Shown here in pieces: positions 1-8,152 of a stretch of DNA of 54,463 nucleotides (position 1 is the stretch's first letter; each line of letters opens with the position of its first letter). The DNA is from JAVBNH01 sp031551635. Lineage in GTDB: Bacteria > Bacillota > Clostridia > Oscillospirales > Acutalibacteraceae. Made by a program: the position numbers and the translations under genes. The stretch is from positions 1-54,463 of the forward strand of contig JAVBNH010000033.1 of the NCBI GenBank assembly GCA_031551635.1, read 5' to 3'. The notes beneath the pieces were generated by a model. It saw only the letters and a program-made list of their open reading frames with translations. It was not told where the DNA came from and did no database searches.

Positions 1-147
1 AGTAGTCATTTCTAACTTGTCTTTTTTGTCCTGAGCTTTGTTGTCGTCCTTGCCTTGCGTCAGCAAAGCTACGTCCTCCGCCTTGCTCAGAACAAAAAAT
101 CCTGCGTCATAAATTGTCGACTGTTTGCGTGCGCGGTAATAGTTCAT
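1..147 (-). CDS. Hypothetical protein, N-terminal part only (runs off the left edge)
   Basis: Reading the minus strand, an open frame begins at the ATG at 147-145, just after an in-frame TAA, and stays open to the window edge (49 codons). The peptide starts MNYYRARKQSTIYDAGFFVL and continues with a Lys/Asp/Gln-rich stretch (KDDNKAQDKKDK). No domain is recognised. The ATG lies nine bases after the spoIVA terminator stem and has no good Shine-Dalgarno, so the start is uncertain. It is on the same strand as spoIVA but separated from it by the hairpin. The opposite strand offers only weak alternatives. Confidence 0.4.
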   Translation of the reverse strand, partial: MNYYRARKQSTIYDAGFFVLSKAEDVALLTQGKDDNKAQDKKDKLEMTT

Positions 148-155
148 TAAATTTT

Positions 156-180
156 AGGGCGGCTCGCAATGAGCCGCCCT
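156..180. terminator. Hairpin terminator after spoIVA
   Basis: Perfect 10-bp stem AGGGCGGCTC / GAGCCGCCCT with a 5-nt loop, flanked by AT-rich sequence on both sides. It lies about 50 bp after the spoIVA stop codon and probably ends that operon. The U-tract on the minus strand is weak, so efficiency is uncertain. Confidence 0.7.
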
Positions 181-233
181 TATATCTTATAATATGCTTA
201 TCAATTATGCAGTATAATAAAATCCATCCGGCG

Positions 234-1718
234 TTAAATAATAATGCAGATAAGCCCGCTGCAGCCTTCGTTTATGACTCTCTCGAGGGTTTCCTGCAGT
301 TTGATTCTCGCCTCGGTCGGCATATGGAAGAGCTTGTTGCGCAGCCCCTCGTTGACGAGGTCGTTTAGCGACTTGCCGAATATGTTCGAGTCCCAGATTT
401 TCGCCGGATTCTCCTCGAATTCCTGCAGCAGGTACATCACAAGCTCCTCTGACTGGCTCTCACTGCCGACAATCGGCGCGACTTCAGTAGTGATATTCGC
501 CTTCATCATATGGATTGACGGCGCGCTTGCCTTCAGCCTGACACCGTATTTGCCGCCGTGCTTCATGATTTCCGGCTCCTCCAGGCTCAGTTCGTCGATT
601 GAGGGCATGACTATGCCGTAGCCTGTCGCCTCAACCTCATCGAGTGCGCCCTTCAGCCTCTCGTATTTCTTCTTCATAGCGGACAAGTCCATCAATGTCT
701 CCATCAGGTTCTGCTCTGAATCTATCGTGAGGCCTGTCAGGTCGGCAAGAATATTATAGAAAAGAGCGTTATTCATTGACACGCTTATGTTCGCGCTGCC
801 GATACCCAAATCCATTCCTGTGACAAAGGCGTCTGTGATATTCTCAACACCGCTCATCAGGCGTGTCAGGGAGGATACCTCACGCATATTTTTCAGCGGT
901 CTGCCTATGTCGGCAATTGAATTCATCATTGAGCTCTTGAGCCAATGCTCATTGTCAAGTGACAGCAGCCACGAGGGCAGCTCAACATTGATTTCACGAA
1001 TGGGGAACTCGAAAAGAATCTGGGTTAGAATCTCCTTGATTTCCTCCTCGCTTAAATCAAGACAGTTCACCGGAACAACCGGTACTCCATACTTCTCACT
1101 GAGAGCAGTGCCCATCTCCTGAGAGCTGCTGGACTTGGGATACATGCAGTTGAGCAGCACGACAAAGGGCTTGTTAATTTCCCTCAGCTCGCTTATTACA
1201 CGCTCCTCCGCTTCCTCGTATTCATAGCGAGGAATGTCGCTGATGCTGCCGTCAGTTGTTATGACAAGACCAATGGTCGAATGCTCGCTGATGACCTTCT
1301 GCGTGCCGATTTCCGCCGCCATATTGAAAGGAATTTCGTCCTCATACCACGGAGTTTTTACCATTCTCGGCATCTCACCCTCGATATATCCCAGAGAGCT
1401 CGGGACTATATATCCGACACAGTCAATAAGCCTGACGCGGAATTTTGAGTTTGAGGGCAGCTCAATTTCTGCAGCCTCCTCGGGAATAAATTTCGGTTCG
1501 GTAGTCATTATGGTTCTTCCGCCCGAGGACTGAGGCAGCTCGTCAATCGTACGCTCGCGGACAAAATCAGTCGCCATATTCGGTATGACAAGGGTGTCCA
1601 TAAACCTTTTAATAAAGGTTGATTTACCTGTTCTGACAGGACCGACAACGCCGACATATATATCACCCTGGGTTCTCTGCTCAATATCTTTATAGATGTT
1701 GTTTGCTTCCATATTCAT
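234..1718 (-). CDS. spoIVA: Stage IV sporulation protein A (spore coat morphogenetic ATPase)
   Basis: SpoIVA is the ATPase that polymerises on the outer forespore membrane and forms the basement layer of the spore coat. At 494 aa it matches the usual family length (about 492). A Walker A motif GPVRTGKST lies at residues 26-34 within the TRAFAC-like GTPase-type fold, with NCMYPKS further on in the switch/NKxD region. The C-terminus ends in a short hydrophobic tail (GLICIII), the region used for membrane and SpoVM association in the family. The start is supported by AAAGGAG six bases upstream. It lies 17 bp behind the SPOCS-LysM gene, so the two form one operon, expected under the mother-cell sigma factor SigE (family knowledge). 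No oddities were seen. Confidence 0.97.
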   Translation of the reverse strand: MNMEANNIYKDIEQRTQGDIYVGVVGPVRTGKSTFIKRFMDTLVIPNMATDFVRERTIDELPQSSGGRTIMTTEPKFIPEEAAEIELPSNSKFRVRLIDCVGYIVPSSLGYIEGEMPRMVKTPWYEDEIPFNMAAEIGTQKVISEHSTIGLVITTDGSISDIPRYEYEEAEERVISELREINKPFVVLLNCMYPKSSSSQEMGTALSEKYGVPVVPVNCLDLSEEEIKEILTQILFEFPIREINVELPSWLLSLDNEHWLKSSMMNSIADIGRPLKNMREVSSLTRLMSGVENITDAFVTGMDLGIGSANISVSMNNALFYNILADLTGLTIDSEQNLMETLMDLSAMKKKYERLKGALDEVEATGYGIVMPSIDELSLEEPEIMKHGGKYGVRLKASAPSIHMMKANITTEVAPIVGSESQSEELVMYLLQEFEENPAKIWDSNIFGKSLNDLVNEGLRNKLFHMPTEARIKLQETLERVINEGCSGLICIII

Positions 1719-1735
1719 TCAATCTCCTTTCGAGT

Positions 1736-3274
1736 TTATAAACAGGGCACGAGAAGCATACAGGGCTCTGCGACTGTGTCCGATTCGAGCTTATTGAGAA
1801 GCTTTATTTGCTGAGGGGAAACATTGTATCTTCGCGCAATATCCCAGATTTTCTCACCCTGACCGGTATAGCAAAGCACTACCCTGCTGCGTCCTTGCGA
1901 CTTCGCGCCGTCCTCGAGCAGCTCAATATCACTGATGATATTGTCGTTGCCGAGCAGGAAGAGCGAGCCCTTGATTATCAGCTCGACCTTTACCTCCATG
2001 CTGCCCGGAGCGTTCATCGCGTAGCTAACCGCCAGCACGCTCACAGAGGGGTCAAACATTATTTTCGCTCCTTTTTCGCGCAGAACGCGCTCGTAGTCAA
2101 GATTGAGACTTTTTTCCCTGTAGCCGACATTCATGTCGCTGCTCATATACAGCAAAGCGAGATTGACACTGCCGCGAATTATCGCCTTACCGTCCTCATA
2201 ATATGTGTTGTATATGACTGAAATAACGCTGACATCAATGATTTTTTCGCTTGAAATATCGGACAAATCGAGATTGCCCCTGCATATATAATTTTCATCC
2301 ACATTTTCCTGAGCCTGAATGCAATCGCATGGCTGCTTTATTGCTTTAATATCGAACTGAGTCGAGAAACAATCATTACAGCAGGACATCTGCTTGACCT
2401 GATATACGCTCACATCAGCTGTCATTCTAATACCGAATTCGAGCGCTCGGCACTCCCCGCTGCCCCTTGATTTTATCGCGGTGTCAACGTAATTTACAGC
2501 AACCTTCAGCTCGCAGATATTTTTTTCCTCAACCCCCGGCACCTCGATTATTTCATTGAAAAGCACAGAGAAAAACGCGCTGCAAATACCTGATGAATCG
2601 TCTTCTGAAATATAGAGTACATTTACAAGTGCCTCACCCTTGAGCATGACTTTATTGCTGATAACCTTGGTCTCATTGATTATGGCGTTAGCGTTTGTAC
2701 GCAGCACTCTCATGACAGCAGGCTTGTTTTCGTCAAGGTCGCAAACCTCATCGACATTGAAGGATTTTTCGCACACATTCACGCAGTCAAGCATCGAGCA
2801 GCTTTTTTTCATAAGCTCTATGCCGCCACCCTCAACCTCGCCCACCGCGTCGCAGCTTCCCAGGCGCACCGCTCTGAAGCAGATTTTGAGCATTGAACGC
2901 AGGTCGATTCTGCGGTTTGTCACAGCGCGGCAGTTACAGTTGTCAATGACAGTCTCGCACATGACCTTGCAGTCGTCTGTGAGTCCGTTTAAATCGATTG
3001 ATTTTGAAAACGGGTACGACATTTCATAGCAGAAAAATTTCTGTTCCTCACCGCAGTAAATAATTTTAATCTGGGCGACTCCGTCGGCGGTAACGCGCTC
3101 TCCCGTGACTGATACAGAGTTGATTACGGGATAGATGTTGCATTTTAAAATCCTGACTATATCCTGATAATATTCAGGAAGCGTAATGTCAGCTTCCACG
3201 GTCTGCTCTGCGAAAAGCTCGTTCATTTTCGTTTTTGTGCGGATAGTTTCCTTGCATATATTGAGTTTATCCAT
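1736..3274 (-). CDS. SPOCS (DUF3794) and LysM domain spore protein
   Basis: About 512 aa. It contains repeated SPOCS/DUF3794-type beta domains (roughly residues 1-130, 160-290 and 320-450 of the 512-aa protein) and a C-terminal LysM module carrying GEKIWDIARRYNVSP and a NKLESD turn. SPOCS proteins are spore-envelope assembly factors in Clostridia and Bacilli; LysM binds peptidoglycan or chitin-like glycans, suggesting a role at the cortex/coat boundary. I start it at the ATG at 3274, which follows AAAAGGAGTGGAG; a longer frame to 3367 runs back into the upstream terminator. It is co-transcribed with spoIVA 17 bp downstream, which fits a spore-coat role. It is rich in Cys. The exact SafA/CotD-type identity cannot be settled. 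Confidence 0.88.
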   Translation of the reverse strand: MDKLNICKETIRTKTKMNELFAEQTVEADITLPEYYQDIVRILKCNIYPVINSVSVTGERVTADGVAQIKIIYCGEEQKFFCYEMSYPFSKSIDLNGLTDDCKVMCETVIDNCNCRAVTNRRIDLRSMLKICFRAVRLGSCDAVGEVEGGGIELMKKSCSMLDCVNVCEKSFNVDEVCDLDENKPAVMRVLRTNANAIINETKVISNKVMLKGEALVNVLYISEDDSSGICSAFFSVLFNEIIEVPGVEEKNICELKVAVNYVDTAIKSRGSGECRALEFGIRMTADVSVYQVKQMSCCNDCFSTQFDIKAIKQPCDCIQAQENVDENYICRGNLDLSDISSEKIIDVSVISVIYNTYYEDGKAIIRGSVNLALLYMSSDMNVGYREKSLNLDYERVLREKGAKIMFDPSVSVLAVSYAMNAPGSMEVKVELIIKGSLFLLGNDNIISDIELLEDGAKSQGRSRVVLCYTGQGEKIWDIARRYNVSPQQIKLLNKLESDTVAEPCMLLVPCL

Positions 3275-3340
3275 GTGACAGCTCCACTCCTTTTCTACTT
3301 GTCTTGTCAATCTATATTCTCTACCTGTCCCATATATGAC

Positions 3341-3372
3341 AAAAAAATGCCGGAGAGTGTCCGACATTTTTT
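3341..3372. terminator. Bidirectional terminator downstream of the GH99-like gene
   Basis: Stem ATGCCGGA / TCCGACAT (one wobble) with a short loop, flanked by A7 on the left and T6 on the right. It separates the sporulation operon from the GH99-like gene on the same strand. Confidence 0.75.
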
Positions 3373-3430
3373 CCTGCTTAATAAATTTTTAATTTTTCAT
3401 TTTTAACTCTTCATTCTTCATTAAAAAGAA

Positions 3431-5233
3431 CTATTTACCAAAGTAATAATTTAACCTTCCCAGAGGCGCAGCGTCACCCTTAGTGTAGAACGGTGAAATA
3501 TCATTGTTCGTATAATCAACGGCGATGTTATCCGCCCATTTGAAGGAGAAAGATGCGTCGCCTGTTATACCCAGGTCAGCCTTCGCTACTCGCAGCATAA
3601 GCTTGTTTCCGTCAATGCGGATATCCGCGTCGGCAACCTTAACAAACTGCGTGCCGTCAAACTTTTCGAGGGCTGTTTTACCGCCTTGGGGCGAAGTACG
3701 GTTAACTATAAAATCATAATTATTCCAAGTTTCATTAATCGCTGCGTCAACACTTAAATAGAGATTCATCCAATCAGAATCAGTCTCGCTTGTCAGAGCT
3801 GCCGCCGCGTCAGCATAGAAATAGAGGTAATTTGAATCACCCGCGACCTTCATATTATTGATGTCATTTCTCGCGCTGTCGTCAAAATAATAAGTGCCGC
3901 CAAAGCCCGCATTGTCCCTTATAACAGCGTCGCCGGTGTAATCCTTATACTTTGCTGTGACAGCCGCTGCGTCCCACTGCGTAAAGCTGCCGTCAATGTC
4001 TATGGTGAGACTGTCCGCTGCTTTAACCGCTGAGGAAGCGCCCTTATACTGCCTTATATAGTCGAGCATCTGCAGGTAATAATTGTCTCCTAAAAGACCC
4101 GCTGAGGGCTCAGTGTCGCGGCTGGTGTTGTCAGAGCAGCTGTCGCAGAAAACAATCGGCTCACCCTCAACAGGCTCCAGCCTCTGAGCAATCCACTCGT
4201 TAAAGCCGGTTATGAAAACCATATCCGGGTCAAGCTTTATAGCGAACTCCCACTGCTCGGCGGCATTGTAGCCGTAAAGCATCGCGTTTTCGCTCTTATC
4301 ATTTTTACCGTTGTGGAAGCTCCTTGTGTTGTCATTACGTCCGTACCACTCCGTGCCGCTGAAGCGTATAGATTCATTGTGCTGAGCGGTCGAAACGCTC
4401 ATAATTGAGCCCTTGCCGTCCTTGCCGTACTTCGCCTCAAAGGTATTAAGGCGGGCGAATTCCATCCAGGGGAAGGCGTCATTTTTCTTGTCCTCTGTCG
4501 GCCACTGATTTGCCTTGATTCTGAAATAATCCTTGACGTCAGCACGCAGTATGGAATCTTTCGCGTCGCCGACTATCATTGGTTTGCCGTCAATATTGAA
4601 CCACAGCTCGGCAAGCCGCGGATATTTCGCCATGAGCTCGGCGTTTTTATAAATATTATCAAAGAGCTTGTTCATCGTCTTGCCCGACTCTGAATTAGTG
4701 TAATATGCAAGCTTTGGAACCTTTATTCCGGCAACAAGATATGAATACCAAACATCGATTAACGCCGTGGCATACTCGTCATAAGTATAAGAATTTGTCG
4801 CGTCAAAGACAAGGAAATCAACGCCTGCGTCCGTGAGCATCTGAAGATGCTTGTTGAGAACCCACTTATCGCGTGAGCTGTAGTAGCCGAAAATTGACTC
4901 GTTCCAGTGGTGAAACTCGCCCCGACCGCCGCCGCCGGCTGCCACCCATGCCGCCTCAGATTTTATCGCGTCCGGGTTTTCTTTTACGATTTCAGTGATG
5001 TTATAAACGCGCGAAAAATCCTCTATTGACCATAAAAAGTAAAAAATTCCAACCTTTTTTTCGCTCTCAGCGCTTGATTTAACCGAACGCCCAAGCGCGT
5101 CAACGGCGACATATGAACCGTTTACATCAGCTGTTTTAACGCTTTCGGTTTTGTTAAGCATACCTATCACCGACAAAAAACAGAGGACGAAAGCCGTGAG
5201 CTTGCGAAATAAATCCCAAAAAAACTTTTCCAA
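3431..5233 (-). CDS. Secreted GH99/GH71-like glycoside hydrolase with C-terminal CBM9/DOMON-like domain
   Basis: 600 aa. There is a hydrophobic N-terminal segment (residues about 8-25) without a clear cleavage site, then a TIM-barrel-like region (about 60-400) with features seen in GH71/GH99-like proteins: VGIFYFLWSIEDF, FHHWNESIFGYYSS, AGVDFLVFDATNSYTY and GFNEWIAQ near the end of the barrel. The C-terminal 190 residues look like a CBM9/DOMON beta-sandwich (SLTIDIDGSFTQWD, DSNYLYFYADA, NIAVDYTNND). It probably acts on a plant or host glycan outside the cell; the substrate is not evident. The start is TTG with AAGGA upstream. The RraA-family gene lies 25 bp upstream on the same strand, so they are probably co-transcribed. 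Confidence 0.7.
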   Translation of the reverse strand: MEKFFWDLFRKLTAFVLCFLSVIGMLNKTESVKTADVNGSYVAVDALGRSVKSSAESEKKVGIFYFLWSIEDFSRVYNITEIVKENPDAIKSEAAWVAAGGGGRGEFHHWNESIFGYYSSRDKWVLNKHLQMLTDAGVDFLVFDATNSYTYDEYATALIDVWYSYLVAGIKVPKLAYYTNSESGKTMNKLFDNIYKNAELMAKYPRLAELWFNIDGKPMIVGDAKDSILRADVKDYFRIKANQWPTEDKKNDAFPWMEFARLNTFEAKYGKDGKGSIMSVSTAQHNESIRFSGTEWYGRNDNTRSFHNGKNDKSENAMLYGYNAAEQWEFAIKLDPDMVFITGFNEWIAQRLEPVEGEPIVFCDSCSDNTSRDTEPSAGLLGDNYYLQMLDYIRQYKGASSAVKAADSLTIDIDGSFTQWDAAAVTAKYKDYTGDAVIRDNAGFGGTYYFDDSARNDINNMKVAGDSNYLYFYADAAAALTSETDSDWMNLYLSVDAAINETWNNYDFIVNRTSPQGGKTALEKFDGTQFVKVADADIRIDGNKLMLRVAKADLGITGDASFSFKWADNIAVDYTNNDISPFYTKGDAAPLGRLNYYFGK

Positions 5234-5258
5234 TTAAAAACACATCCTTCACTAAATT

Positions 5259-5990
5259 TTATTTATTAAAATGTTCTTTCCATGCATTGTCAAATTTTTG
5301 TCTTTCAGCTCTGTAACCCTCAACAAATTCCTCTTTTGTTAGACCGGAGGAGTTGCGCATGAACTGCAGCATATGATTGCACTCGTTCGCGTCCATAAAG
5401 CATACCGCATCATATAGAGCATCAAAATCATCCTCGTCAATAAGCATAAAGCCGTGCTTATCAGCGTGAACCAATTGCCCGGGCTTAACTTTCACGCCGA
5501 AAACTTCGACCTCGCAGCCCCAGCGCACAGGCGTTGAATACGCATGACCGACACACATACGCTTAGCAATAGCTTTGAATCCGGCGTTGGTCATCTCATC
5601 GACATCCCTCACCGCGCCGTCTGTAATCGTGCCGACACAGCCAAGCCCCTTGTGCATATTAGCGTTAATCTCGCCCCAAAAGCTGCCGACATTCGGGCTG
5701 TCAAGGTCTCTGACAACAGCGATTTTCGGTCCCGGAATCGACGCGAGATACTTCATATACTCATAGTTAGCCTCAGCAAAATCCTTGTGAGACGGATTCG
5801 AAGGCTCACAGACACAGGTGACCGCATAACCGACCATAACGCCCATCTGCGGCATGAAATCAGTAGTCGGTTCGAGATTAAAATTCCCCTTAGTTCTGTC
5901 AGCTTTTGTAATCATTTCCCAGCCGTTATAAATTGTCGGCGTATTCCACCGCTTGAGCTTTAAAAGCTCGTTGTAGGTTAACTGCTTCAT
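5259..5990 (-). CDS. RraA-family protein (HMG/CHA aldolase-like)
   Basis: 243 aa. The signature region GEINANMHKGLGCVGTITDG followed by AVRDVDEM matches the RraA/4-hydroxy-4-methyl-2-oxoglutarate aldolase fold, in which the Arg-Asp pair and nearby residues bind a divalent metal and a 2-keto acid. Related proteins either cleave 4-hydroxy-2-oxo acids or act as RNase E inhibitors; Clostridia usually lack the RNase E partner, so an aldolase or decarboxylase role is more likely (inference). The C-terminal helix EGYRAERQKFDNAWKEHF is an extension. The start is well placed behind AAAGGAG. It lies 25 bp upstream of the GH99-like gene, suggesting joint carbohydrate catabolism. Confidence 0.82.
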   Translation of the reverse strand: MKQLTYNELLKLKRWNTPTIYNGWEMITKADRTKGNFNLEPTTDFMPQMGVMVGYAVTCVCEPSNPSHKDFAEANYEYMKYLASIPGPKIAVVRDLDSPNVGSFWGEINANMHKGLGCVGTITDGAVRDVDEMTNAGFKAIAKRMCVGHAYSTPVRWGCEVEVFGVKVKPGQLVHADKHGFMLIDEDDFDALYDAVCFMDANECNHMLQFMRNSSGLTKEEFVEGYRAERQKFDNAWKEHFNK

Positions 5991-6022
5991 GTGTGGTCTC
6001 CTTTAAATGTTCCGCATTCTAT

Positions 6023-6090
6023 CGTGGTCTTGGCTTGCCAAGCCCATAACCCAAGTAGTGTTTTTATTGAGCTTTCAGCTCACTAAGGTA
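6023..6090. repeat. Dispersed palindromic repeat, copy A
   Basis: A 68-bp unit starting CGTGGTCTTGG, with a palindromic core (CTTGGCTTGCCAAG), a T-rich centre and an AGCTTTCAGCT hairpin, ending AAGGTA. Flanked by CTAT on the left and CTAA on the right. Same family and same orientation as 29275-29343, 38193-38259 and 48462-48529. It lies upstream of the RraA-family gene. Confidence 0.85.
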
Positions 6091-6152
6091 CTAAAAGATG
6101 AATCAAGTATAACACTCATATTTTTTATTGTCAATTAAATATTGATATATAA

Positions 6153-6181
6153 TTGACTTTATTATAGTATTGTTTTACAAT
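6153..6181 (+). promoter_or_regulatory. SigA-type promoter of the radical SAM-AKR operon
   Basis: TTGACT, a 17-bp spacer and TACAAT, about 33 bp before the ATG of the radical SAM gene, which carries AGAGGAG as its ribosome binding site. Confidence 0.75.
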
Positions 6182-6213
6182 ATATTTATAACAGCCGAAA
6201 TCAGAGGAGTATT

Positions 6214-7086
6214 ATGCACTACAAGCAATATAAATCAATTTTGTCGCCTAAAGGCGGTATGAACATCTACCGCGGCTGCTCGCACGGCTGTATTTATTGC
6301 GACAGCCGCAGTAAATGCTATCAGATGGAACATGATTTTGAGGATATAGAAATAAAAACCGACGCACCTGCACAACTGGAAGATGAACTTAGGAAGAAAC
6401 GCAAAAAGTTCATGATCGGAACAGGGGCGATGACAGACCCCTATCTGCATATCGAGCAGGAGATAAAATACACCCGAAAATGCCTTGAGAAAATCGAAAA
6501 ACATGGCTTCGGCGCCGCTGTTCTGACAAAATCAGATAAAGTTTTAAGAGATTTGGAGCTTCTAAAAGCGATTAATTCGAACTCGCGGGCAGTTGTTCAG
6601 ATAACTTTGACGACTGCTGACGACGCTCTATGTAAAATAATTGAGCCTAATGTTTCACCGACAAGTGAGAGGGTTGAAGCACTCAGGATTTTTCAAGAAA
6701 ACGGCATTCCGACTGTCGTCTGGCTAGGTCCGTTTCTCCCCTTTATTGATGATAACGAGGATAATATGCGCCGTCTTATGAAAATGTGTGTTGAATCAGG
6801 GGTAACAGGGATTTTAAATTTCGGAATCGGAATGACTTTACGTGAGGGAAACAGGGAATACTATTACCGGAAGCTCGACGAGTTTTTTCCGGGGTTAAAG
6901 CAGAAATATATTGATAAATATGGGCTTGATTATTCCCTGCGGAGTGAGGCGCATCACTCGATTATGAATATTTTTCGCCGTGAATGCGATAAAAATGCGA
7001 TTCTTTTTAAAACTGACGAGGTCTGGAGTTATATTTATAAATTTGAAGAAAAAAACAAATATGAGCAGATAAGTTTTTTTAAATGA
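6214..7086 (+). CDS. Radical SAM protein of the SPL (spore photoproduct lyase-like) family
   Basis: 290 aa. The radical SAM cysteine motif CxxxCxxC is present as GCSHGCIYCDSR (residues about 20-32), which binds a 4Fe-4S cluster and S-adenosylmethionine to form the 5'-deoxyadenosyl radical. The layout (SPKGGMNIYRGCSHGC, later GTGAMTDPYLHIE and TKSDKVLRDLELL) matches the Rv2578c/SplB-like group rather than true spore photoproduct lyase, so the substrate is unknown. It is the first gene of a two-gene operon, 25 bp ahead of an aldo/keto reductase. The protein ends in a basic/hydrophobic tail without recognised extra clusters. Confidence 0.85.
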   Translation: MHYKQYKSILSPKGGMNIYRGCSHGCIYCDSRSKCYQMEHDFEDIEIKTDAPAQLEDELRKKRKKFMIGTGAMTDPYLHIEQEIKYTRKCLEKIEKHGFGAAVLTKSDKVLRDLELLKAINSNSRAVVQITLTTADDALCKIIEPNVSPTSERVEALRIFQENGIPTVVWLGPFLPFIDDNEDNMRRLMKMCVESGVTGILNFGIGMTLREGNREYYYRKLDEFFPGLKQKYIDKYGLDYSLRSEAHHSIMNIFRRECDKNAILFKTDEVWSYIYKFEEKNKYEQISFFK

Positions 7087-7111
7087 AATAAAAGAAAGTA
7101 GGTTAATAGAA

Positions 7112-8029
7112 ATGAGAACCATGAAACTCGGCAAATCCGGTCTTGAGGTGCCTGTAATCGCTATTGGCTGCATGCGAATCAGCAAGCTTGAAAAGGCACA
7201 GGCGGAATACTTTATTAAAACCTGTATTGAGGAAGGAGCAAATTTTTTCGATCACGCTGACATTTACGGCGGAGGGGCATGTGAGGCGATTTTCTCGGAT
7301 TCTATCGGTATGAATCCTACCATACGCGAAAAAATCATACTCCAATCTAAGTGCGGAATACGCAAAGGAATGTATGATTTCTCGAAGGAGCACATACTTG
7401 AATCCGTTGACGCAAGCCTTGACAGGCTTAAAACAGAGTACCTCGATGTACTCCTTTTGCACCGCCCGGATGCCTTGATGGAGCCCGAGGAGGTTGCGGA
7501 AGCCTTTACAAAGCTGAAAGCAAGCGGAAAGGTCAGAAATTTCGGTGTTTCAAACCAAAATCCGCTGCAGATTCAACTGCTGACAAAATATCTCAAGCAG
7601 CCCATTGTCGCCAACCAGCTTCAGCTGAGTATCACGAACGCCACTATGATTACTCAAGGTCAGCATGTAAATATGACAGACAACGACGCTGTCGCGCGGG
7701 ATGGCTATGTGCTTGACTTCTGCCGCCTGAATGATATAACGGTTCAGCCATGGTCACCTTTCCAGTACGGATTTTTTGAAGGTGTTTTCCTTGGCAGCGA
7801 AAAATTCCCCGAGCTTAACGCCAAAATCAATGAAATTGCCGCGAAAAATCAGGTTTCGGACACAACAGTAACTATGGCTTGGCTGCTCAGGCACCCTGCG
7901 AAGCTCCAGCCTGTAACCGGCACGATGAATACAGACAGGATAAAGGACTGCTGCCGTGCGGCGGATATTACACTGACAAGACAGGAATGGTATGAAATCC
8001 TGCTTGCGGCGGGAAACACTCTTCCATGA
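7112..8029 (+). CDS. Aldo/keto reductase (YdhF-like)
   Basis: 305 aa, the normal length of the NAD(P)H-dependent AKR superfamily with a (beta/alpha)8 barrel. The catalytic tetrad is visible: Asp and Tyr in FFDHADIYGGG, Lys in LQSKCGIRKG and His in LLLHRPDALM. The GVSNQNP motif and the late HPAKLQPVTGTMNTDR nucleotide-binding segment also fit, closest in style to the YdhF group. It reduces an unidentified aldehyde or ketone in the cytosol. Co-transcribed with the radical SAM gene. After the stop codon come a gene-end repeat (8031-8067) and a strong terminator. Confidence 0.92.
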   Translation: MRTMKLGKSGLEVPVIAIGCMRISKLEKAQAEYFIKTCIEEGANFFDHADIYGGGACEAIFSDSIGMNPTIREKIILQSKCGIRKGMYDFSKEHILESVDASLDRLKTEYLDVLLLHRPDALMEPEEVAEAFTKLKASGKVRNFGVSNQNPLQIQLLTKYLKQPIVANQLQLSITNATMITQGQHVNMTDNDAVARDGYVLDFCRLNDITVQPWSPFQYGFFEGVFLGSEKFPELNAKINEIAAKNQVSDTTVTMAWLLRHPAKLQPVTGTMNTDRIKDCCRAADITLTRQEWYEILLAAGNTLP

Positions 8030-8030
8030 T

Positions 8031-8067
8031 AATTTAGACTTTAGACATTAGATTGTAGACAGTAGAT
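8031..8067. repeat. 37-bp inverted repeat, left arm
   Basis: Begins AATTTAGACTTTAGACATTA right after the aldo/keto reductase stop. Its perfect reverse complement lies at 12406-12442, so the two arms bracket the GH38-like/GPH transporter pair. The unit is itself a degenerate TAGACNTT-type repeat. Relative to the gene that ends beside it, each arm has the same orientation. Confidence 0.9.
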
Positions 8068-8116
8068 AGTGTACACTGTACACTGATAAATCACTGTTTA
8101 CTCTGTGTTTAAAAAG

Positions 8117-8147
8117 AGCGTCCGGAGATGAATTTCATCCGGACGCT
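8117..8147. terminator. Bidirectional terminator between AKR and GH38-like genes
   Basis: Long stem AGCGTCCGGA / TCCGGACGCT with further pairing ATGAA/TTCAT inside, preceded by A5 and followed by TTTGTTTT. It serves the convergent genes on both strands. Confidence 0.85.
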
Positions 8148-8152
8148 TTGTT

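Noticed and set aside
114..368. 84-aa plus-strand ORF at the left edge
   Set aside because: It runs across the spoIVA terminator and antisense to spoIVA, without an RBS or recognisable domain.
6214..7086. Radical SAM gene as true spore photoproduct lyase
   Set aside because: The SPL-like family features are shared with other members; it is shorter than SplB and is paired with an AKR, so the specific DNA-repair role is not supported.
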